The translations under genes and the position numbers were made by a program. DNA of 64,000 bases from Streptomyces atratus (lineage in GTDB: Bacteria > Actinomycetota > Actinomycetes > Streptomycetales > Streptomycetaceae). The notes beneath the pieces were generated by a model. The model had not been told where the DNA came from. It did not search any database and saw only the letters and a list, made by a program, of their open reading frames with translations. How positions within the stretch are numbered: the stretch's first letter is position 1; each line of letters opens with the position of its first letter. Location of the stretch: NCBI RefSeq assembly GCF_900119365.1, contig NZ_FPJO01000016.1, forward strand, positions 62,001 to 126,000, in the 5' to 3' direction. Below, in pieces: positions 57,858 to 64,000 of this stretch.

Positions 57858-58354
57858 TTCGACTGCTCGCGCACATCCACCACGCTGCCGCCGGCGTGCC
57901 CGATCAGCGACTTGGGGTCGAGCGGGAAGACGGTGTGCGGGGTGCCCGCCGCCGCCCACACCACGTCGTGGTCCAGCAGCCCCCGGTCGGCCAGCACCCG
58001 GGTCTTCGTACGGTGCCCGAAGGGCGGTACGCCACCGATCGCGTACCCGGTCGTCTCCCGGACCAGCTCGGCCCCGGCCCGCTTGACCTTCCCGGCGCCC
58101 AGCTCCGCGCGTACCCGCTCCACGTCGACCCGCGAGGAGCCGTCCATCAGGACCAGCACCGGGGCCCCGTCGGCCTCGAAGATCAGCGACTTGACGATCT
58201 CGCTGAGCGCACAGCCGATCGCGGCAGCGGCCTCGGCGGCGGTACGGGTAGCCTCGGGGAAGCGGCGGACCTCGGCATCGAGTCCCAGCTCCCGCAGGGC
58301 CTCGGCGAATCGGGGGTGGGCTTCGGCGGCAGCGGTGGCATCGGAAGTGCTCAT
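57854..58354 (-). CDS. YbaK/EbsC-family aminoacyl-tRNA deacylase
   Basis: 166 aa from ATG 58354. YbaK fold motifs: ETTGYAIGGVPPFGH (GGxxP active site), EIVKSLIFEADGAPVLVLMD (the Lys needed for activity), and DLGLLDHDVVWAAAGTPHTV-like FALSxxxL region. Family members clear mischarged tRNA (Cys- or Ala-tRNA-Pro) in trans. Translationally coupled to the disrupted EamA gene, so loss of the transporter does not affect it. Confidence 0.88.
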   Translation of the reverse strand: MSTSDATAAAEAHPRFAEALRELGLDAEVRRFPEATRTAAEAAAAIGCALSEIVKSLIFEADGAPVLVLMDGSSRVDVERVRAELGAGKVKRAGAELVRETTGYAIGGVPPFGHRTKTRVLADRGLLDHDVVWAAAGTPHTVFPLDPKSLIGHAGGSVVDVREQSN

Positions 58355-58418
58355 GCCCCGCACGCTAGCGAACTTCGCACGGGGCAAGCGACGGGGTTCC
58401 ACGCGTGCGGGGCGGCTG

Positions 58419-58613
58419 TCACTGCTCCTTGGAGTAATTCACCACGCAGCGGACGGTCAGCAGCACCCCGAACACCCCTATGGCCAGCACCCCGAGGACT
58501 TCGAGAAGCCCCATACCGTCCGCCGCGCCCCTGACAGCACCCGCGATGCCGCCCACGGACGCGCACATTCCGAGAACGAACGTGCGCGACCCCCCGGGCC
58601 CGGCAGTAGTCAT
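58419..58613 (-). CDS. small membrane protein
   Basis: 64 aa: MTTAGPGGSRTFVLGMCASV, GGIAGAVRGAADGMGLLEVL, GVLAIGVFGVLLTVRCVVNY, SKEQ. One sure C-terminal membrane helix and one weaker Gly-rich segment. It starts two bases beyond the PBP stop codon, so probable translational coupling to the PBP. Unknown function; perhaps a wall-synthesis accessory. Confidence 0.6.
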   Translation of the reverse strand: MTTAGPGGSRTFVLGMCASVGGIAGAVRGAADGMGLLEVLGVLAIGVFGVLLTVRCVVNYSKEQ

Positions 58614-58614
58614 C

Positions 58615-60252
58615 TCACGACCCCGCGCGAAGGACCGCCGCGGCCACCGGGCCCGCCGCGTCGCCGCCGTGGCCGCCGGACTGGACCACCGCGGCGGCGG
58701 CCAGGTCGTTGCTGAAGCCGGTGAACCAGCTGTTGGACGTGGCCTGGCCGTCCACCTCCGCCGAGCCCGTCTTGGCGCCCTTGTCGCCGCCGACCGAGGC
58801 CATGGCGGCCTTGCCGGTGCCCCAACTGGCCGTCTGGCGCATCATGTTGGTGAGCTGCTGGGAGACGTACCCGGGCAGTGAACGGGAGGCGGTGGCGATC
58901 GGCCGGCCGTCGAGGGCCCGGTCCACGAGGATCGGCTGGCGGAAGGTGCCGGTCTTCGCGGTGGCGGTGATGGAGGCCATGTTGAGGGCGTTCATCTGGA
59001 CCGTGCCCTGGCCGATGTACTGCGCGGCCGCCTCGCCCTGGGTCTCCTCGGGCACACTGCCGTCGAAGGAGACGACGCCGGTCTGCCAGTCCAGGCCGAT
59101 CCCGAAGACCTCGCGGGCCTCCTTGGCGAGCGCCGCGTCGTCCTTGGTGTCGTCGATCAGCTTGATGAAGGCCGTGTTGCAGGACCGGGCGAAGCTGGCC
59201 GTCAGGGTGCCGTCGGGAATGGAGAAGTCGTCCAGGTTCTTGAAGGTGCGGCCGTAGTACGTCGCGGTCGGCGGGCACTCGGTCTTCCGGTCGGCCGCGG
59301 TCAGGCCCTTCTCGATCAGCATCGCCGCCGTCACGATCTTCATCGTGGAACCGGGCGCCTGCTTGCCCTGCATCGCCGCGTTGAAGCCGGTGGCCGGATT
59401 GTTGGCGACGGCGCGGATCGCGCCGGTGGACGGCTGGACCGCCACCACCGAGGCCTGGCTGAACTTCTTCACGGCCACCTCGGCCGCCGCCTGGGCGTTG
59501 GCGTCCAGGGTGGTCCGCAGCCTGCCCGGCCTGCCCTTGGTGAGGGTCAGCAGGGTCTTGTCCGGGCTGCCCGCGTCCGCGTTCTCGATCCAGGTCTCGA
59601 TGTCCGCGGTGCCGCCGGCCTTCTGGCCGTACTTCTCGCGCAGGGCGTCCAGGATCGAGCCCAGCGAGGGGTACTTCTCCTTGGTGAGAACCTTGCCGTT
59701 GTGGTCGACGGCCTCGATCGACGGGGCCGCCGCCTCGCCCGTCCTGAGCGAGGCGCCGTCCGTCAGGTCCGGATGGATCATGGCGGGGGACCAGTCCACC
59801 AGGGGCCTGCCGGTGGTCAGCCCGCGCACCACGGTCAGCTCGGAGGAGTACGACCAGGGCTTGGACCTGCCCTCGAAGGAGACGGTCGCCTTCACCGTGT
59901 ACGGCACCTTCGAGCCGACCGCGGGGCCCGGGGTGATCACCGCCTCGGTGACGTGGGCGCTCTCGCGGTAGCCGGTGAGGGCCGGTCCTGCCTCGGCCGC
60001 GTTGTTGGTGAGCTGGGACGCGGCGATCGGGTCGCCGCTCGCCCAGGCCTTGAGGAACTTCTTCGACGCGTCGTCGATCTCCGCCTTGGTGACCGGGCCC
60101 GTCTTCACCTCGGCGGAGGTGGACTTGCTGTCCGTACCGCCGCCGCCCCCGCCGCCCAGCCCGTCCAGCATGTTGTACGCCCCGTAGCCCACCCCGCCGA
60201 CCACGACCGCGAACACTCCGCCGACTATCGCAACCTTCGCTCCACTGCGCAT
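58615..60252 (-). CDS. class B penicillin-binding protein (transpeptidase)
   Basis: 545 aa, GGGGAGG before the ATG. N-terminal membrane anchor (residues 7-27), Gly-rich linker, a MecA_N/NTF2-like domain (about 52-150), then the transpeptidase domain with Ser302-Thr-Met-Lys305, Ser357-Cys-Asn359 and Lys494-Thr-Gly. It cross-links peptidoglycan outside the membrane. MecA_N-bearing PBPs next to pmt are typical of Streptomyces (SCO3156/3157 type) and some confer beta-lactam tolerance. The usual PASTA or dimerisation parts are absent. Confidence 0.92.
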   Translation of the reverse strand: MRSGAKVAIVGGVFAVVVGGVGYGAYNMLDGLGGGGGGGTDSKSTSAEVKTGPVTKAEIDDASKKFLKAWASGDPIAASQLTNNAAEAGPALTGYRESAHVTEAVITPGPAVGSKVPYTVKATVSFEGRSKPWSYSSELTVVRGLTTGRPLVDWSPAMIHPDLTDGASLRTGEAAAPSIEAVDHNGKVLTKEKYPSLGSILDALREKYGQKAGGTADIETWIENADAGSPDKTLLTLTKGRPGRLRTTLDANAQAAAEVAVKKFSQASVVAVQPSTGAIRAVANNPATGFNAAMQGKQAPGSTMKIVTAAMLIEKGLTAADRKTECPPTATYYGRTFKNLDDFSIPDGTLTASFARSCNTAFIKLIDDTKDDAALAKEAREVFGIGLDWQTGVVSFDGSVPEETQGEAAAQYIGQGTVQMNALNMASITATAKTGTFRQPILVDRALDGRPIATASRSLPGYVSQQLTNMMRQTASWGTGKAAMASVGGDKGAKTGSAEVDGQATSNSWFTGFSNDLAAAAVVQSGGHGGDAAGPVAAAVLRAGS

Positions 60253-60277
60253 GCCTGCAGTCCCCCTCCCCAGGAGC

Positions 60278-60299
60278 CCCCTTGAACGTGTTCAAGGGG
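60278..60299. promoter_or_regulatory. perfect palindrome before the PBP gene
   Basis: CCCCTTGAAC-GT-GTTCAAGGGG: 10-bp perfect arms, 26 bp upstream of the PBP start. It may be an operator, or a hairpin ending transcripts from pmt. The GAAC/GTTC cores are two bases apart, not four, so it is not a normal LexA box. Confidence 0.5.
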
Positions 60300-60412
60300 A
60301 TGCTGCTGGGCACCATACGGGACGGTGGTGAGGGCCGGGACAGTTGTTATCGGAACGCGATATCTGTGGCGTGAGCACGTCGATCCGGACACACCCGGAC
60401 GACGCGCTCCCG

Positions 60413-62179
60413 TCAGATCCAGGTGTCCAGCCACATCCGGTCGCGCCAGGACCCGTCCGGGATCGGTGTGCCCGTGTAGATCGGCCAGAAATAAATGAAG
60501 TTCCAGATGATCAGCAGGACCAGGACGCCCGCCGCGATCGCGCCCAGCGTCCGTCTGCGCTCACCCGAGGGATCGTCGGTCACCAGGCCCAGCTCGTATT
60601 TCGCCCCCGTCCCGGCCGCCGGGCCCAGCATCGCGCCGATCATCATCGTCACCGCCAGACACAGGAACGGCACGAACACGACCGCGTAGAAGAGGAAGAT
60701 CGTCCGCTCCTGGTAGAAGAACCAGGGCAGCCAGCCCGCCGCCACACCGCAGGCGATCGCACCCGCCCGCCAGTCGCGCCGGAAGAACCACCGCCACAGC
60801 ACGTACACCAGGGCGAAGCACGCCGCCCACCACAGCAGTGGCGTCCCGAGCGCCAGCACCTCGCGCGCGCACTTGCCGGTCTCCGACGCCTTGCAGCCCG
60901 GTTCTTCCTCCCAGAAGTACGAGACGGGCCGGCCGAGCACGATCCAGCTCCAGGGATTGGACTGGTACGTGTGGCCGGACGTCAGGTTCACATGGAATTC
61001 GTAGACCTGGTACTCGTAGTGCCACAGGCTGCGCAGCCAGTCCGGCAGCCACGTCCAGTTGCCGCCCCGGCCGTCGGTCTGCGCCCAGTTGCGGTAGTAG
61101 CCCTTGTCGGTGACGATCCAGCCGGTCCAGGAGACCACGTACGTGAGGATCGCGACCGGGACCGTCGAGACGAAGGCCGGCAGCAGATCCCGCTTCAGCA
61201 CCGCCAGATACGGACGGACCGCACCCGCGGTCCGGCGCGCACCCACATCCCACGCCACCGTCATCAGCCCGAACGCGGCCAGGATGTACAGGCCGTTCCA
61301 CTTGGTGGCGAAGGCCAGCCCCAGCATCAGGCCCGCGGTGATCCGCCACGGACGCCAGCCGAGCCGCAGCCTCTCCGCGATCTCCGCGTCGGGGCGCAGC
61401 ACCCCCTCCTCGTCGACCGGCAGCGCCGCGGCGAACTTGCGCCGCGCCCAGTCGCGGTCGATCAGGAGCGCGCCGAACGCCGCCAGCACGAAGAACATCA
61501 GCACCAGGTCGAGCAGCGCGGTGCGGCTCATCACGAAGTGCAGACCGTCCACGGCGAGCAGGGTGCCCGCCAGACAGCCCAGGAACGTCGAGCGGAACAG
61601 CCGCCGGCCGATCCGGCACAGCATCAGCACCGACAGCGTGCCGAGCACCGCCACCATGAACCGCCAGCCGAACGGCGTGAACCCGAAGAAGTGCTCACCG
61701 AGCCCGATGATCCACTTGCCGACCGGCGGGTGCACCACATAGCCCGGGTCCACCGGGACCTGCACCTTCGACGGGTCCGCGAGGATCAGCTTGTCGATGT
61801 CCTTGGGCCAGTCGCCCTCGTACCCCTGGTTGATCAGGGCCCAGGAGTCCTTGGCGTAGTACGTCTCGTCGAATATCAGCGCGTGCGGGCTGCCCAGACT
61901 CCAGAACCGCAGCACTCCGGCGACCAGCGCCACCAGCAGCGGACCGCCCCAGGCCGACCACCGCACCAGCCGCTCGGCCATCGGCGGGGAGATCCCGAGC
62001 ACCGCCCACAGCTGGGCGCCGGGCCGGGTGTACGGCGGGACAAGCCGCTCGCGCAGCCCGATCCCGGGCCGCGGCGAATGGCCGAAGCGGCGCAGCCGCC
62101 GCTGCCAGGAGGTCAGTTCTTCGCCGTGCGGTTCCCCGGCGTCTTGGCCCTGTCGGGCTTCGGGCGCAGTACTCGTCAC
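60413..62179 (-). CDS. pmt: dolichyl-phosphate-mannose--protein mannosyltransferase Pmt
   Basis: 588 aa with about ten membrane helices. The first outer loop has LIFDETYYAKDSWALINQGY with the catalytic Asp-Glu pair of the PMT/GT39 family; VDPGYVVHPPVGKWIIGLGE and SRTALLDLVLMFFVLAAFGA are further conserved loops. Uses polyprenyl-phosphate-mannose to O-mannosylate secreted proteins at the membrane. In S. coelicolor, Pmt (SCO3154) is required for phiC31 infection and affects antibiotic sensitivity. Divergent from rsmI, as in other Streptomyces. Confidence 0.93.
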   Translation of the reverse strand: MTSTAPEARQGQDAGEPHGEELTSWQRRLRRFGHSPRPGIGLRERLVPPYTRPGAQLWAVLGISPPMAERLVRWSAWGGPLLVALVAGVLRFWSLGSPHALIFDETYYAKDSWALINQGYEGDWPKDIDKLILADPSKVQVPVDPGYVVHPPVGKWIIGLGEHFFGFTPFGWRFMVAVLGTLSVLMLCRIGRRLFRSTFLGCLAGTLLAVDGLHFVMSRTALLDLVLMFFVLAAFGALLIDRDWARRKFAAALPVDEEGVLRPDAEIAERLRLGWRPWRITAGLMLGLAFATKWNGLYILAAFGLMTVAWDVGARRTAGAVRPYLAVLKRDLLPAFVSTVPVAILTYVVSWTGWIVTDKGYYRNWAQTDGRGGNWTWLPDWLRSLWHYEYQVYEFHVNLTSGHTYQSNPWSWIVLGRPVSYFWEEEPGCKASETGKCAREVLALGTPLLWWAACFALVYVLWRWFFRRDWRAGAIACGVAAGWLPWFFYQERTIFLFYAVVFVPFLCLAVTMMIGAMLGPAAGTGAKYELGLVTDDPSGERRRTLGAIAAGVLVLLIIWNFIYFWPIYTGTPIPDGSWRDRMWLDTWI

Positions 62180-62241
62180 CGCGCCATCGTAGGGAACGCA
62201 TCTGTGCGAACGCTGCCGCCCGTGCTGGGAGGATGGCTCTT

Positions 62242-63129
62242 GTGACTGGAACGACTGGAACGCTGGTACTCGCAGGAACCCCCATCGGCGACGTGGCGGA
62301 CGCCCCGCCGCGCCTCGCCGCCGAGCTGGAGACGGCGGACGTCGTCGCCGCCGAGGACACCCGGCGGCTGCGCCGCCTCACCCAGGCGCTCGGCATCCAC
62401 ACCACGGGGCGGGTCGTCTCCTACTTCGAGGGCAATGAGTCGGCCCGTACGCCCGAACTCGTCGAGGCACTGACCGGCGGCGCGCGTGTCCTGCTGGTCA
62501 CGGACGCCGGGATGCCGTCCGTCTCCGACCCCGGCTACCGGTTGGTGGCCGCCGCCGTGGAGAAGGACATCAAGGTCACCGCGGTGCCCGGCCCGTCCGC
62601 CGTGCTGACGGCGCTCGCGCTGTCCGCGCTGCCGGTCGACCGCTTCTGCTTCGAGGGCTTCCTGCCCCGCAAGGCCGGCGAACGGCTCGGCCGGCTGCGC
62701 GAGGTGGCCGACGAGCGCCGCACCATGGTCTTCTTCGAGGCCCCGCACCGGCTCGACGACACCCTGGCCGCGATGGCCGAGGTCTTCGGCGCCGACCGCA
62801 GGGCCGCCGTGTGCCGGGAGCTGACCAAGACGTACGAGGAAGTGAAGCGCGGCGCGCTGGGCGAGCTGGCGGCCTGGGCGGCCGAAGGGGTACGCGGCGA
62901 GATCACCGTCGTCGTCGAGGGCGCGGCCGAATCCGGGCCCGAGGAACTGGACGCCGAGGAGCTGGTGCGCAGGGTGCGGGTGCGCGAGGAGGCGGGGGAG
63001 CGGCGCAAGGAGGCGATCGCCGCCGTGGCCGCCGACGCGGGGCTGCCCAAGCGCGAGGTGTTCGACGCGGTCGTGGCGGCAAAGAACGCGGCGCGAACCG
63101 GTCCTGCGGAAGGCAAAGGACTGGCGTAG
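62242..63129 (+). CDS. rsmI: 16S rRNA (cytidine(1402)-2'-O)-methyltransferase RsmI
   Basis: 295 aa from GTG 62242, nine bases after GGGAGG; ATG 62233 touches the ribosome site and is unlikely. TP-methylase motifs in order: LVLAGTPIGDVADAPPRL, VVAAEDTRRLRRL, TDAGMPSVSDPGYRLV, TAVPGPSAVLTALALSALPV, CFEGFLPRKAGERL, TMVFFEAPHRLDDTL. It methylates the ribose of C1402 in the decoding centre. Confidence 0.94.
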   Translation: MTGTTGTLVLAGTPIGDVADAPPRLAAELETADVVAAEDTRRLRRLTQALGIHTTGRVVSYFEGNESARTPELVEALTGGARVLLVTDAGMPSVSDPGYRLVAAAVEKDIKVTAVPGPSAVLTALALSALPVDRFCFEGFLPRKAGERLGRLREVADERRTMVFFEAPHRLDDTLAAMAEVFGADRRAAVCRELTKTYEEVKRGALGELAAWAAEGVRGEITVVVEGAAESGPEELDAEELVRRVRVREEAGERRKEAIAAVAADAGLPKREVFDAVVAAKNAARTGPAEGKGLA

Positions 63130-63300
63130 AAAGCAAAGCGAGAGCCGCGTACCGGGCCCTTCTGCCACGCGCAGGCCAAAAGCGCTCCAACAGTCGACAG
63201 GGCCCGATGCGTTCCTGCCGGCAAAGGCGTCCACTGAATCAGGGACGCATTCTCCGGAGCGCTTGCCCGGAGTGCCTGTCCGGCGGACAAAGGAGCGGGC

Positions 63301-63669
63301 ATGAGCGAGATCGCAGCAGCCACCGCACACGAGGCATACGCCTTCGCCTGCATGAGGTGCGGACACGGCTGGGAGCAGGCATACGAAATAGAGCACCACG
63401 TCGACGGTTCCAACAACGCCTTCGTCATATACAAGGCGGACGGGGAGCGGGTTCCCTCCCCCCTTTCCAGGCCCAGCTGCGCGAACTGCGGCGGACACGT
63501 GGTCCGGATCATGCGGGCCGGCCGGGTCGCGACCGTCCAGCAGCTGCTCCGCAACCCCCGGCCGGCACGGCCGGCGATCCAGGACGACGAGGCCGTGGCC
63601 GCCGCCCCCGCGGGCACCGGACACCACTGGCACCTGTCCGACCTGCTGCACCCCTTCCACCGGAGGTAG
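63301..63669 (+). CDS. hypothetical protein with zinc-ribbon cysteines
   Basis: 122 aa, AAAGGAG before the ATG. FACMRCGHGWEQAYEIEHHV and RPSCANCGGHVVRIMRAGRV give two CxxC pairs about 45 residues apart, a likely zinc ribbon. The C-terminus ends HHWHLSDLLHPFHRR. Conserved-looking small protein between rsmI and tatD; function unknown. The 171-bp gap before it shows no gene. Confidence 0.75.
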   Translation: MSEIAAATAHEAYAFACMRCGHGWEQAYEIEHHVDGSNNAFVIYKADGERVPSPLSRPSCANCGGHVVRIMRAGRVATVQQLLRNPRPARPAIQDDEAVAAAPAGTGHHWHLSDLLHPFHRR

Positions 63670-63726
63670 CCCCGCCGGTTCCACCGCGGGCGGGGCGCAC
63701 CGGCGTGTCCTCGTACGATCGTCGTC

Positions 63727-64000
63727 ATGAGCCGTACCGAAGCCCCGCCGCTGCCCGAACCCCTCCGGGTACCGGTCGCCGATTCGCACACCCACCTGGA
63801 CATGCAGGACGCGACCGTCGAGGAGGGCCTGGCCCGGGCTGCGGCGGTCAATGTGACCACCGTGATCCAGGTGGGGTGCGACGTGCCCGGCTCGCGCTGG
63901 GCCGCCGCGACCGCCGCCGCGCACGCGAACGTGCACGCGGCGGTCGCCCTGCACCCCAACGAGGCACCGCGCATCGTGCACGGCGACCCCGACGGCACCG
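63727..64000 (+). CDS. tatD: TatD-family hydrolase (partial, runs off window)
   Basis: First 91 codons of an open frame from ATG 63727. VADSHTHLDMQDATVEEGLA carries the metal-binding HxH of TatD, followed by VIQVGCDVPGSRWAAATAAA and HAAVALHPNEAPRI (the YPxxG/HP region). TatD proteins are metal-dependent 3'-5' DNases or quality-control hydrolases. The stop is beyond position 64000. Confidence 0.9.
   Translation, partial: MSRTEAPPLPEPLRVPVADSHTHLDMQDATVEEGLARAAAVNVTTVIQVGCDVPGSRWAAATAAAHANVHAAVALHPNEAPRIVHGDPDGT

Noticed and set aside
60278..60299. LexA/SOS box
   Set aside because: GAAC and GTTC are separated by two bases instead of four, and the neighbouring genes are not DNA-repair genes.

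Overview
The window is chromosomal DNA of a Streptomyces or very close relative. It is GC-rich with strong third-position bias, and it carries sporulation and divisome genes (an SsgA-like protein, SepX/GlpR), XRE/DUF397 regulator pairs, a SARP regulator, a lanthipeptide cluster and a protein-O-mannosyltransferase. All gene calls come from reading the supplied sequence and from knowledge of protein families; no database search was run.

Layout. 0.1-9.3 kb: CpaB/SAF protein, methylthioadenosine phosphorylase, FmdB zinc ribbon (with a CIRCE-like operator), an MFS transporter, a cation/proton antiporter, a penicillin-acylase-type Ntn hydrolase and 5-formyl-THF cyclo-ligase. 9.3-14.8 kb: the conserved block galU-glp-moaC-mogA-rimJ-like-sepX, then tRNA-Ala(CGC). 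This block pairs the gephyrin-like Glp with its membrane partner SepX/GlpR. 14.8-19.6 kb: a compact class IV lanthipeptide locus (41-aa precursor, LanL synthetase, small secreted peptide, divergent LuxR-type regulator), bounded by strong hairpins. 19.6-26.8 kb: SARP/NB-ARC regulator, DUF574 methyltransferase, serine hydrolase, GNAT, exonuclease III, MerR. 27-30.4 kb: a translationally coupled Baeyer-Villiger monooxygenase / hydrolase / SDR operon. 30.4-50.5 kb: ordinary accessory and core genes, among them a threonine-dehydratase-like enzyme, GT-C mannosyltransferase, two XRE-DUF397 loci, tricorn protease, a TetR gene with two operators, the SsgA-like gene, and a CbiMN-Q-O metal transporter behind a Nur-type box.

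50.5-57.9 kb is the most unusual part. One EamA/DMT transporter gene, originally coupled to ybaK by a TTGA overlap, is cut into three collinear pieces by two insertions. A TnpB-only element lies between two GG dinucleotides, as expected for IS607-type insertion. A 4.7-kb decayed prophage lies between two TG dinucleotides inside reconstructed attB- and attP-like palindromes, as expected for a large serine integrase. The prophage remnant holds broken portal, tail-terminator and major-tail genes, an IS5-type element with a passenger gene, an IS481 relic, a doubly mutated membrane-protein pseudogene and an apparently intact Shedu-type (DUF4263) anti-phage nuclease gene.

57.9-64 kb returns to core synteny: ybaK, a small membrane protein, a penicillin-binding protein, pmt, rsmI, a zinc-ribbon protein and the start of tatD, which runs off the window.
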